Below, one piece after another: positions 42,847-51,697 of a stretch of DNA of 64,000 nucleotides (positions are counted from its first letter, which is position 1; each line of letters begins with the position of its first letter). This DNA is from Colletes latitarsis. Its lineage: Eukaryota; Arthropoda; Insecta; Hymenoptera; Colletidae. The stretch lies in contig NW_027488369.1 of the NCBI RefSeq assembly GCF_051014445.1, positions 12,728,001-12,792,000 on the forward strand. Reading direction: 5' to 3'. The translations under genes were made by a program, and so were the position numbers. Under the pieces are notes generated by a model that worked only from the letters and a program-made list of their open reading frames with translations, was not told the origin of the DNA and did not search any database.

Positions 42847-45800
42847 GGGACCACACTGAAACAGTCAACTAAACCTGGTTTCGATCAATATTTTAGAGAA
42901 TAATTCATGTTAGGTCTAGGTTGGGCCCGGGATTTGCTCTCATCAGGCTCATTCTTTCGCATATTTCTCATACTTGATGGCTAGCTCCTGGGCTTTTTCT
43001 GGATTGCATCACGTAGTAATGAAGTACAACACTGAAACAGTCAATTAAACCTGGTTTCCATCAATATCTTAGAGGACAACGCAAGTTAGGTCTGGGATAT
43101 GTCTGGGATTTGCCCTCATCAGGCTCATACTTTCGCGTTTTTCACATACTTGTTGAACAGATCCTGGGTTTTTTCTGGTTTGGATCACGTAGTAATGTGG
43201 GACCACACTGAAACAGTCAATTAAACCTGGTTTCGATCAATATTTTAGAGACTAATTCATGTCAGGTCTAGGTTAGGTCTGGGATTTGCTCTCATCAGGC
43301 TCATTCTTTCGCATATTTCTCATACATGTTGAACATATCCTGGGTTTTTTCTGGTTTGGATCACGTAGTAATGTGGGACCACACTGAAACAATCAATTAA
43401 ACCTGGTCTTGATAAATATTTTAGAGGATAACGCATGTTAGTTCTGGGTTGTGTCTAGGATTTGCCCTCATCAGGCTCATACTTTCGCATATTTCTCATA
43501 CTTCATGGCTAGATCCTGGGCTGTTTCTGCATTGTATCACGTAGTAATGTGGTACCACGCTGAAACAGTCAATTAAACCGGGTTTTGATCAATATTTTAG
43601 AGGATAACGCAAGTTAGGTCTGGGATAGGTTTAGGATTTGCCCTCATCAGGCTCTTTCTTTCGCATATTTCTCATACTTCATGGCTAGATCCTGGGCTAT
43701 TTCTGGATTGGATCACGCAGTAAAGTGATACCACACTGAAACATTTAATGAAACCTGATCTGGATAAATATTTTAGAGGATAACGCATCTTAGGTCTGGG
43801 TTAGGTCTACGATTCGCCCTCATCAGGCTCACAGTTTAGAGTTTTTCACATACTTCTTGAACAGATCCTGGGTTTTTTCTGGTTTGGATCGCGAAGTAGT
43901 GTGGAACCACACTGAAACAGTCCATTAAACCTGGTCTCGCTCAATATTTTAGAGAATAATTCATGTTAGGTCTAGGTTAGGTCTGGGATTTGCTCTCATC
44001 AGGCTCATTCTTTCGCATATTTCTCATACATGTTGAACAGATCCTGGGTTTTTTCTGGTTTGGATCACGTAGTAATGTGGGACCACACTGAAACAATCAA
44101 TTAAACCTTGTCTTGATAAATATTTTAGAGGATAACGCATGTTAGTTCTGGGTTAGGTCTAGGATTTTCACTGATCAGACTCATACTTTCGCATTCTTCA
44201 CATACTTCTTGAACAGATCCTGGGTTTTTTCTGGTTTGGATCACGTAGTAATGTGGGACCACACTGAAACAGTCAATTAAACCTGGTTTCGATCAATATT
44301 TTAGAGAATAATTCATGTTAGGTCTAGGTTAGGCCAGGGATTTGCTCTCATAAGGCTCATTCTTTCGCATATTTCTCATACTTGATGGCTAGATCCTGGG
44401 CTTTTTCTGGATTGCATCACGTAGTAATGAAGTACAACACTGAAACAGTCAATTAAACCTGGTTTCTATCAATATTTTAGAGAATAATTCATGTTAGGTC
44501 TAGGTTAGGTCTGGGATTTTCACTCATCAGACTCATACTTTCGCAGTCTTTACATACTTGTTGAACGGATCCTGGGTTTTTTCTGGTTTGGATCACGTAG
44601 TAATGTGGTGCCAGACTAAAACAGTCGATTAAACCTGGTTTCGATCAATATCTTAGAGGACAACGCAAGTTAGGTCTGGGATATGTCTGGGGTTTGCCCT
44701 CATCAGGCTCATACTTTCGCGTTTTTAACATACTTGTTGAACAGATCCTGGGTTTTTTCTGGTTTGGATCACGTAGTAGTGTGGTACCACGCTGAAACAG
44801 TCCATTAAACCTGGTTTGGATCAATATTTTAGAGGATAACGCATGTTAGGTCTAGGTTAGGCCTGGGATTTTCACTCATCAGACTCATACTTTCGCATTC
44901 TTCACATACTTGTTGAACGGATCCTGGGTTATTTCTGGTTTGGATCACGTAGTAATGTGGGACCACACTGAAACAGTCAATTAAACCTGGTTTCGATCAA
45001 TATTTTAGAGAATAATTCATGTTAGGTCTATGTTAGGTCTGGGATTTGCTCTCATCAGGCTCATTCTTTCGCATATTTCTCATACATGTTGAACAGATCC
45101 TCGGTTTTTTCTGGTTTGGATCACGTAGTAATGTGGGACCACAGTGAAACAATCAATTAACCCTGGTCTTGATAAATATTTTAGAGGATAACGCATGTTA
45201 GGTCTGGGTTAGGTCTAGGATTTGCCCTCATCAGGCTCATACTTTCGCATATTTCTCATACTTCAAGGCTAGATCCTGGGCTGTTTCTGGATTGTATCAC
45301 GTAGTAATGTGGTACCACGCTGAAATAGTCAATTTCACCTGGTTTCGATCAATATTTTAGAGGATAACGCATGTTAGTTCTGGGTTAGGTCTAGGATTTT
45401 CACTGATCAGACTCATACTTTCGCATTCTTCACATACTTGTTGAACAGATCCTGGGTTTTTTCTAGTTTGGATCACGTAGTAATGTGGTACCACACTGAA
45501 ACAGTCCATTAAACCTGGTTTGGATCAATATTTTAGAGGATAACGCATGTTAGGTCTAGGTTAGGCCTGGGATTTTCACTCACCAGACTCATATTTTCGC
45601 ATTCTTCACATACTTGTTGAACGGATCCTGGGTTATTTCTGGTTTGGATCACGTAGTAATGTGGGACCACACTGAAACAGTCCATTAAACCTGGTTTCGC
45701 TCAATATTTTAGAGGATAACGCATGTAAGGTCTAGGTTAGGTCTGGGATTTGCTCTCATCAGGCTCATTCTTTCGCATATTTCTCATACTTGATGGCTAG

Positions 45801-47952
45801 ATCCTGGGTTTTTTCTGGTTTGGATCACGTAGTAATGTGGTACCACACTGATACAGTCGATTGAACCAGGTTTCGATCAATATTTTTGAGGATAACGCAT
45901 GTTAGGTCTAGGTTAGGCCTGGGATTTTCACTCACCAGACTCATACTTTCGCATTCTTCACATACTTGTTGAACGGATCCTGGGTTTTTTCTGGTTTGGA
46001 TCACGTAGTAATGTGGGACCACACTGAAACAGTCAACTAAACCTGGTTTCGATCAATATTTTAGAGAATAATTCATGTTAGGTCTAGGTTAGGCCCGGGA
46101 TTTGACCTCATCAGACTCATACTTTCGCACACTTCACATACTCCTTGAACAGATCCTGGGTTATTTTCTGGTTTGGATCACATAGTAATGTGGTACCACA
46201 CTGAAACAGTCGATTAAACCAGGTTTCGATCAATATTTTTGAGGATAACGCATGTTAGGTCTAGGTTAGGCCTGGGATTTTCACTCATCAGACTCATACT
46301 ATCGCATTCTTCACATACTTGTTGAACGGATCCTGGGTTTTTTCTGGTTTGGATCACGTAGTAGTGTGGTACCACGCTGAAACAGTCCATTAAACCTGGT
46401 TTGGATCAATATTTTAGAGGATAACGCATGCTAGGTCTAGGTTAGGCCGAGGATTTCCACTCATCAGACTCATACTTTCGCATTCTTCACATACTTGTTG
46501 AACGGATCCTGGGTTTTTACTGGTTTGGATCACATAGTAATGTGGTACCACACTGAAACAGTCAATTAAACCTGGTTTCGATCAATATTTTAGAGGATAA
46601 CGCAAGTTAGGTCTGGGATAGGTCTGGGATTTGACCTCATCAGACTCATACTTTCGCACACTTCACATACTCCTTGAACAGATCCTGGGTTATTTTCTGG
46701 TTTGGATCACATAGTAATGTGGTACCACACTGAAACAGTCGATTAAACCAGGTTTCGATCAATATTTTTGAGGATAACGCATGTTTGGTCTAGGTTAGGC
46801 CTGGGATTTTCACTCATCAGACTCATACTATCGCATTCTTCACATACTTGTTGAACGGATCCTGGGTTTTTTCTAGTTTGGATCACGTAGTAACGTGGTA
46901 CCACACTGAAACATTCAATTGAACCTGGTCTGGATAAATATTTTAGAGGTTAACGCATCTTAGGTCTGGGTTAGGTCTAAGATTTGCACTCATCAGGCAC
47001 ACAGTTTAGCGTTTTTCACATACTTGTTGAACGCATCCTGGGTTTTTACTGGTTTGGATCACATAGTAATGTGGTACCACACTGAAACAGTCGATTAAAC
47101 CAGGTTTCGATCAATATTTTTGAGGATAACGCATGTTAGGTCTAGGTTAGGCCTGAGATTTTCACTGATCAGACTCATACTTTCGCATTCTTCACATACT
47201 TGTTGAACGCATCCTGGGTTTTTTCTAGTTTGGATCACGTAGTAATGTGGTACCACACTGAAACATTCAATTAAACCTGGTCTTGATAAATATTTTAGAG
47301 AATAACGCATGCTAGGTCTGGGTTAGGTCTAGGATTTGCCCTCATCAGGCTCATACTTTCGCATATTTCTCATACTTCATGGCTAGATCCTGTGCTATTT
47401 CTGGATTGGACCACGAAGTAGTGTGGTACCACACTGAAACAGTCCATTAAACCTGGTTTCGCTCAATATTTTAGTGGATAACGCATGTTAGGTCTAGGTT
47501 AGGTCAGGGATTTGCTCTCATCAGGCTCATTCTTTCGCATATTTCTCATACTTCATGGCTAGATCCTGGGCTTTTTATGGATTGCATCACGTAGTAATGA
47601 AGTACAACACTGAAACAGTCAATTAAACCTGGTTTCCATCATTATCTTAGAGGACAACACAAGTTAGGTCTGGGATAGGTCTTGGATTTGCCCTCATCAG
47701 GCTCATACTGTCGCGTTTTTCAGATACTTGTTGAACAGATCCTTGGTTTTTTCTGGTTTGTATCACGTAGTATTGTGGTACCACACTGAAAGAGTCCATT
47801 ATACCTGGTTTGGATCAATATTTTAGAGGATAACGCATGTTAGGTCTAGGTTAGGCCTGGGATTTTCACTCATCAGACTCATATTTTCGCATTCTTCACA
47901 TACTTGTTGAACGGATCCTGGGTTATTTCTGGTTTGGATCACGTAGTAATGT
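42847..47952. repeat. 29-monomer higher-order repeat (5106 bp), copy 2
   Basis: Second tandem copy. Differences from copy 1 are sparse, for example GGTTTATTCTAG at about 41759 against GGTTTTTTCTAG at about 46865. The next monomer after 47952 diverges within about 20 bases (CAATTAAACC instead of CAACTAAACC), which sets the end. Confidence 0.88.
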
Positions 47953-48380
47953 GGGACCACACTGAAACAGTCAATTAAACCTGGTTTCGATCATTATTTT
48001 AGAGAATAATTCATGTTAGGTCTAGGTTAGGTCAGGGATTTGCTCTCATAAGGCTCATTCTTTCGCATATTTCTCATACTTGATGGCTAGATCGTGGGCT
48101 TTTTCTGGATTGCATCACGTAGTAATGAAGTACAACACTGAAACAGTCAATTAAACCTGGTTTCGATCAATATTTTAGAGAATAATTCATGTTAGGTCTA
48201 GGTTAGGTCTGGGATTTTCACTCATCAGACTCATACTTTCGTAGTGTTTTCATACTTGTTGAACGGATCCTGGGTTTTTTCTGGTTTGGATCACGTAGTA
48301 ATGTGGTGCCAGACTAAAACAGTCGATTAAACCTGGTTTCGATCAATATCTTAGAGGACAACGCAAGTTAGGTCTGGGAT
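47953..48380. repeat. Last satellite monomers before the retroelement
   Basis: Two complete monomers and part of a third. The final one carries the GTGGTGCCAGACTAAAAC variant and breaks off after GTTAGGTCTGGGAT at 48380. In its relatives (for example about 44605-44690) this point is followed by ATGTCTGGGG, so the monomer is cut by the insertion. Confidence 0.85.
48367..48380 (+). repeat. Target-site duplication, left copy
   Basis: GTTAGGTCTGGGAT, 14 bp of satellite just before the retroelement. It matches GTTAAGTCTGGGAT after the poly(A) except for one base. The arithmetic supports a simple insertion: GATCC landmarks at 48266 and 51800 are 3534 bp apart; subtracting one 176-bp monomer leaves 3358, which equals 3344 bp of element plus 14 bp of duplication. 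Confidence 0.8.
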
Positions 48381-48382
48381 CC

Positions 48383-48988
48383 AAGTCGGTGGCTTGGGGA
48401 TCCCCCAGGACCTCCGTTCGCGGCGGGATCCTGGGCGATTGGGCGGCGGGGCTCGACCTCCGGGTATTGAACCGGGGGTCGGAGCACACATGCGTGCGGC
48501 GATATGGGGGGTCCATCGTGGATGTTGGATTCGCGACCCCCAACGCCGTGCGCATGGTGTCGGGATGGCACGTGGTCGCGGGGGCAGAGACACTCTCCGA
48601 TCACCGGTACATCCGGATGGAGGTCTCTGCCGCCGCGAGTGCATCCCGACACGGCCGCCTGCGTGGCACCCCACCACGCCGCTGGGCGCTTCGGCGCCTG
48701 GACAAGGACGCCCTGATGGCAGCTGCCCTCGCTGCAACTTGGCCGCAGGGAGCGGCCGAGTTGCCGAGCATAGAGGAGGAGGTCGCCCGGCTCGGAGCAT
48801 TGGTCGCGGGTATTTGCGACGCGGCGATGCCTCGGGTCGGGCGGGCTTCTCCTCGCCGGGCGGTGTACTGGTGGTCGGACGCGATCGCGGAGTTGCGAGT
48901 CGCGAACTGTCCGCGCCCGACGCCAGTACACCCGCGCGCGCCGTCGTCAACGTACAGGCGACGGCGTGGCGCGAGCGAGGGCAGCTGA
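48383..48988 (+). CDS. APE-type endonuclease C-terminal fragment (truncated)
   Basis: Open from the element's first base; family homology seems to end near 48899, after which this frame runs into unrelated residues to a stop at 48988. It opens with KSVAWGSP, a motif that in R1-clade proteins lies just after the catalytic GDFNA stretch, so the truncation falls immediately past that motif. Visible further on (numbering from the GTG at 48389) are SIVDVGFATP at 42-51 and ETLSDHRY at 67-74, the SDH being the conserved catalytic histidine motif of APE nucleases. A WALRRLD segment (about 98-104) and VYWWSDAIAEL (about 158-168) are linker features common before the RT domain in this clade. The N-terminal catalytic residues are absent, so it is not a working nuclease. 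Confidence 0.82.
   Translation, partial: KSVAWGSPRTSVRGGILGDWAAGLDLRVLNRGSEHTCVRRYGGSIVDVGFATPNAVRMVSGWHVVAGAETLSDHRYIRMEVSAAASASRHGRLRGTPPRRWALRRLDKDALMAAALAATWPQGAAELPSIEEEVARLGALVAGICDAAMPRVGRASPRRAVYWWSDAIAELRVANCPRPTPVHPRAPSSTYRRRRGASEGS
48896..48905 (+). other. Frameshift 1 (endonuclease to RT linker)
   Basis: Upstream the family-like reading is frame 2 (WWSDAIAELR); downstream it is frame 3 (RTVRARRQYTRARRR). The change corresponds to one extra base or two missing bases close to 48899. The exact base cannot be fixed from one copy. Confidence 0.75.
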
Positions 48989-50438
48989 TGACCTGTATGG
49001 AGCATACCGCGTGGCGCGGGTTGCTCTGCAGGTCGCCATCAAACGGGCCAAGACCCAGGCATGGAAGGAGCTCCTCCAGACCCTTGATGACGATCCATGG
49101 GGGCGCCCATATAAGGTGGTGCTGAATAAGCTCCGCCCGTGGGCGCCCCCCGTCACCGAGGGTCTTGACCCCCGGCTGCTGGAGGACGTGGTCAATACAC
49201 TCTTCCCAATTGGGGAGAGGGGACCGCGTCCTCCGGCGGCGGCGGCTGCCCCAGTGGAGTGGACGGCCGAGCTGGGGGTCACGCAGGAGGAGCTGGCAGC
49301 GGCCATCAGACGGCTCGGGGTTCGTAACACGGCCCCGGGTCCGGATGGTGTGCCCGGCCGGGTTTGGGTCTTGACCCAGGGCGTCCTTGGGGCCGACCTC
49401 AGGCGGTTGTTCGACCGCTGCCTGAGGGACGGGCGATTCCCCCCCAGTTGGAAGGTGGCGAGGATGGTCCTCCTCCGGAAGGAGGGTCGGCCCGCGGAGT
49501 CTCCCTCCGCATACCGACCCATTTGTCTCCTCGACGAGGTGGGCAAGCTCTTCGAGCGTGTGATTGCTGCCCGCCTCGTCGAGCACCTGTCGCGGGGTGA
49601 TCCCGGTCTGGCCGACTGCCAGTTCGGTTTCCGGGGGGGCCGATCGACTATCGACGCGATAGGTCGTGTGAGGGCCCTCTCGGAGGCGGCCGTCTCCCGG
49701 GGAGGGGTGGCATTGGCAATATCCTTGGATATTGCCAATGCCTTTAACACCCTCCCCTGGGAAGAGATAAGGAGGGGGCTCGAATATCATCGAGTCCCCC
49801 CTTGTCTCAGGGCGGTCGTCGGGGATTATCTCCGCGGCAGGTGGATCGAGTATCCGGGCCGGGATGGTGATATGCGGAGGGAGGTGTACTGCGGTGTTCC
49901 GCAGGGGTCGGTCCTCGGGCCACTTCTGTGGAACATCGCGTACGACTCGGTGTTGCGGGCCGGCCTCCCCGACTGCGTCAGCACGGTGTGTTATGCGGAT
50001 GACACACTGGTGCTGGCCGTCGGGGCGCACTGGGGCAGGGCCATGCGTCGCGCGGAGGAGGGGTCGCAACGCGTCGTCGACCGGATCAGGGGGATGGGGA
50101 TGACGGTGGCGGTCCATAAGACCGAGGTGATTGCGTTTCATTCACCTCGGCAGGATCCGCCAACCCCTCTGATTCGGGTGGGTGGGGCTGACATCGAGGT
50201 GAAGCCCCAGATCAGGTATCTGGGGCTGATCCTCGATAGCCACTGGCGTTTCGAGAAGCATTTCCGCTGCCTGGTCCCCCGGTTGGAAAGGATGGTTGCG
50301 GCTCTGGGCCGGATCCTGCCCAACCTGGAGGGCCCGGCGGGCCGAGTTCGTCGCCTCTATGTGGCAATGGTCCAGTCGGTGGCCCTATACGGGGCCCCGT
50401 CTGGGCGGACGACCTGGCTGCCTCCCGGCGCAGCATGA
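48900..50438 (+). CDS. Reverse transcriptase domain of ORF2
   Basis: RNA-dependent DNA polymerase of a LINE-type element. Taking the GTG at 48966 as residue 1 of a 490-residue frame, RT landmarks are: APGPDGVPG (123-131), SAYRPICLL (181-189), GFRGGRST (221-228), SLDIANAFN (253-261, first catalytic Asp at 255), GVPQGSVLGP (310-319), CYADDTLVLA (342-351, catalytic Asp 345 and 346), HKTEVIAF (384-391) and YLGLILD (418-424). All three catalytic aspartates are present. No true start is expected: basic, Arg-rich linker sequence (TVRARRQYTRARRR) is readable in this frame upstream to about 48903, showing that the frame continues from the endonuclease. After about 50399 the frame gives a short non-homologous tail to the TGA at 50436. 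Confidence 0.92.
   Translation, partial: SRTVRARRQYTRARRRQRTGDGVARARAADDLYGAYRVARVALQVAIKRAKTQAWKELLQTLDDDPWGRPYKVVLNKLRPWAPPVTEGLDPRLLEDVVNTLFPIGERGPRPPAAAAAPVEWTAELGVTQEELAAAIRRLGVRNTAPGPDGVPGRVWVLTQGVLGADLRRLFDRCLRDGRFPPSWKVARMVLLRKEGRPAESPSAYRPICLLDEVGKLFERVIAARLVEHLSRGDPGLADCQFGFRGGRSTIDAIGRVRALSEAAVSRGGVALAISLDIANAFNTLPWEEIRRGLEYHRVPPCLRAVVGDYLRGRWIEYPGRDGDMRREVYCGVPQGSVLGPLLWNIAYDSVLRAGLPDCVSTVCYADDTLVLAVGAHWGRAMRRAEEGSQRVVDRIRGMGMTVAVHKTEVIAFHSPRQDPPTPLIRVGGADIEVKPQIRYLGLILDSHWRFEKHFRCLVPRLERMVAALGRILPNLEGPAGRVRRLYVAMVQSVALYGAPSGRTTWLPPGAA
50395..50402 (+). other. Frameshift 2 (one base missing after GCCCC)
   Basis: Frame 3 reads YGAP up to CCG at 50397-50399; frame 2 reads VWADDLAAS from GTC at 50399. 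The G at 50399 is needed by both codons, so a single G has been lost here (GG to G). It is a typical small indel in a GC-rich run and could be real decay or a consensus error. Confidence 0.82.
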
Positions 50439-51181
50439 CTATGCTGCGTCGGGTGCAGAGGCGCATGGCGCTCAGGGTCGTCCGCGGGTATCGGACCATG
50501 TCACATGAGGCGGCGACGTTTCTAGCGGGGATGCCTCCCATGGACCTGCTCGCGCGGTCGCACGCGGTGATGTACCGGCACCGCGTCGACCGTCGCGCGG
50601 GAGTGGGGGCGGTCCCGGGCGGGCAGGAACCTGCTTGGGGCGATTTGAAGCGCCAGGCCCGGCAGTCCATGTTGCTCGCGTGGCAGGAGCGGCTGGCTCT
50701 GCCAACCGCGGGGCACCGGACTGTCGGGGCTGTTCGGCCACTCCTGAAGGAGTGGCTGGACAGAGGCCATGGCAGCCTCACCTACCGGCTGGCACAGGTA
50801 TTTTCCGGGCATGGCAGCTTCGGAAGATACCTGTGCCGGATAGGGAAGAAGCCGACGGCGCGTTGCTGCCACTGCGACGCTGAGCAGGACACGGCGGATC
50901 ATACCCTGGAGGTATGCCCCGCGTGGGAGGGGGAGCGCCGTGTCCTGGTCGGCGTCGTCGGGCGGGATGTCTCGCTGCCGGGCGTGGTGCGCGCCATGCT
51001 CGGCAGCGAGGAGAAGTGGAGGGCCGTGGCCTCCTTCTGCGAGAACGTAATGTTGCAGAAGGAGGCCGCGGGGAGGGAGCGCGAGCTTCAGCGGCGCACT
51101 GAAGCTCGCGCTCGTGCGGTGGCCCGAGGTCGTCGCCCGGTCGCGAGGCGTCGCGGGCGGCCGCCTCGGCGTGGCGGATGA
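50399..51181 (+). CDS. C-terminal RT thumb-side region with C-C-H-C zinc motif
   Basis: Continuation of ORF2 in frame 2. It starts with VWADDLAASRRSMTMLRRVQ, the segment that normally follows the YGAP motif at the end of the RT frame. From the Met at 50435 (residue 1 of 248) a zinc-binding motif C144-X2-C147-X8-H156-X4-C161 lies after FGRYLCRIGKKPTARC and before PAW, the arrangement typical of the R1-clade ORF2 C-terminus, thought to bind nucleic acid. The last 40 residues are very rich in Arg and Pro. The stop is TGA at 51179-51181. Confidence 0.88.
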   Translation, partial: VWADDLAASRRSMTMLRRVQRRMALRVVRGYRTMSHEAATFLAGMPPMDLLARSHAVMYRHRVDRRAGVGAVPGGQEPAWGDLKRQARQSMLLAWQERLALPTAGHRTVGAVRPLLKEWLDRGHGSLTYRLAQVFSGHGSFGRYLCRIGKKPTARCCHCDAEQDTADHTLEVCPAWEGERRVLVGVVGRDVSLPGVVRAMLGSEEKWRAVASFCENVMLQKEAAGRERELQRRTEARARAVARGRRPVARRRGRPPRRGG

Positions 51182-51189
51182 CCTAGGCT

Positions 51190-51220
51190 GGGAGGGGGGT
51201 CCTGAGGGGACCCTCCTCCC
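51190..51220 (+). other. 3' UTR hairpin 1
   Basis: Stem of 13 pairs with one G-U: GGGAGGGGGGTCC (51190-51202) against GGACCCTCCTCCC (51208-51220), loop of 5. Confidence 0.85.
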
Positions 51221-51235
51221 GCCAGGCGGCGCCGG

Positions 51236-51280
51236 GTCGGACCGGTTGGGGGTAGGAGTGCCTCCCCCTACCGGTCCGAC
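51236..51280 (+). other. 3' UTR hairpin 2
   Basis: Perfect 11-bp outer stem GTCGGACCGGT (51236-51246) against ACCGGTCCGAC (51270-51280), with a further G5/C5 inner stem (51248-51252 and 51264-51268) after a T-T mismatch. Confidence 0.87.
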
Positions 51281-51294
51281 GCAAGGGGAGGCAT

Positions 51295-51336
51295 CCTCGG
51301 CGGTCTGGCGCGGCCATGAACGCCCGGCCGCCGAGG
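51295..51336 (+). other. 3' UTR hairpin 3
   Basis: Perfect 9-bp stem CCTCGGCGG (51295-51303) against CCGCCGAGG (51328-51336), with an inner GGCG/CGCC pairing (51307-51310, 51321-51324). Confidence 0.75.
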
Positions 51337-51406
51337 GGTGGAAACGGGGTCGCGGGCGGTTGCGAGTTGGGGCTCACAGCCGCCACTAAACGCGGCCCCG
51401 GGACGG

Positions 51407-51443
51407 ATAGCGGCGGGATGGAGTGGCCCCGTCCCGCCGCTAT
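51407..51443 (+). other. 3' UTR hairpin 4
   Basis: Stem of 13 pairs with one G-U: ATAGCGGCGGGAT (51407-51419) against GTCCCGCCGCTAT (51431-51443), loop of 11. Confidence 0.87.
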
Positions 51444-51460
51444 GAGGCAGTGTGTCTACT

Positions 51461-51481
51461 GGGGGGACCGATTGTCCCCCC
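51461..51481 (+). other. 3' UTR hairpin 5
   Basis: Perfect 8-bp stem GGGGGGAC (51461-51468) against GTCCCCCC (51474-51481) with a CGATT loop. Confidence 0.82.
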
Positions 51482-51504
51482 GGGGGATGGGCCCGAAAGC
51501 GCGG

Positions 51505-51564
51505 GCACGGGGAGGATACCGGAAGAATGCTTCGAGCGATTCCCGGTATCCTCCCAAAGCGTGC
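51505..51564 (+). other. 3' UTR hairpin 6
   Basis: Perfect 13-bp stem GGGAGGATACCGG (51510-51522) against CCGGTATCCTCCC (51543-51555). It is extended outward by GCACG (51505-51509) and CGTGC (51560-51564) across a 4-nt bulge. The longest hairpin of the set. Confidence 0.88.
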
Positions 51565-51598
51565 CGAAGGGTCACCGTGGGGTTTTTAGTGGGTAGGT

Positions 51599-51626
51599 CC
51601 CGCGCCTGTCGATGTACGGGCGCGGG
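51599..51626 (+). other. 3' UTR hairpin 7
   Basis: Stem of 11 pairs with one G-U: CCCGCGCCTGT (51599-51609) against ACGGGCGCGGG (51616-51626), loop of 6. Confidence 0.85.
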
Positions 51627-51639
51627 GAATACCACACAC

Positions 51640-51671
51640 CCCTCCCACCTCTCCCCAAGGAGGTGGGAGGG
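51640..51671 (+). other. 3' UTR hairpin 8, last before poly(A)
   Basis: Perfect 12-bp stem CCCTCCCACCTC (51640-51651) against GAGGTGGGAGGG (51660-51671), loop of 8. It ends 26 nt before the poly(A) tract. Confidence 0.88.
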
Positions 51672-51697
51672 AGTCTTTCGAAGATTTTCCCCACGAC

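Larger units (their letters stand above)
1..48380. repeat. 176-bp satellite array, left block
   Basis: Head-to-tail tandem repeat with no gene. The GATCCTGGG landmark recurs at 6, 182, 358 and 534 and so on, giving a 176-bp period, or about 275 monomers here. Each monomer holds, in order: GATCCTGGG, a T-rich tract, GGATCACGTAGTAATG, a dyad around GGTACC, an AT-rich stretch (TCAATATTTTAGAGGATAAC), a TTAGGTCT core and a CATCAG..CTCATACTTTCGCA segment. Variants of the dyad (GTGGTACCAC, GTGGGACCAC, GAAGTACAAC, GTGGTGCCAG) mark subfamilies. Some monomers are 177 bp because TTTTTT is replaced by TTATTTT. Short open frames of 60-116 codons occur on both strands but simply repeat with the satellite. 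A nucleosome-sized period is typical of centromeric and pericentromeric satellites; that role is inferred. Confidence 0.97.
48381..51181 (+). pseudogene. ORF2 remnant (endonuclease-RT), two frameshifts
   Basis: Composite ORF2 relic of about 930 codons ending at TGA 51179-51181. Relatives in the R1 clade usually have an ORF2 of roughly 1000-1100 residues, so about 150 residues of the endonuclease N-terminus seem to be lost. Coding continuity passes through three segments: frame 2 to about 48899, frame 3 to about 50399, then frame 2 again. No in-frame stop is present apart from the terminal one. The protein would nick target DNA and prime cDNA synthesis there, but this copy cannot do so: no start, no complete nuclease and two frame breaks. 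Confidence 0.88.
51182..51697 (+). other. Retroelement 3' UTR, hairpin-rich
   Basis: Non-coding 516 nt between the ORF2 stop and poly(A). It holds at least eight separate inverted repeats with stems of 8-13 bp, listed individually. In R1- and R2-type elements the 3' UTR RNA is what the reverse transcriptase recognises for target-primed synthesis, so a structured 3' UTR is plausible; the density here is exceptional. The only other open frames are low-complexity GC-driven ones. Confidence 0.88.

Noticed and set aside
1..48380. CRISPR-like array
   Set aside because: The repeats are about 176 bp, contiguous and without unique spacers: a satellite, not repeat-spacer architecture.
48394..49125. 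243-codon + strand frame overlapping the endonuclease
   Set aside because: It is in the third frame of the GC-rich element; the endonuclease motifs (SIVD, SDH) and RT linker lie in the other two frames.
48351..50141. 596-codon open frame on the - strand across the retroelement
   Set aside because: It is antisense to the endonuclease-RT coding region and rich in Pro/Arg, as expected when GC-rich codons leave few stops on the opposite strand. It ends inside satellite and shows no recognisable domain.
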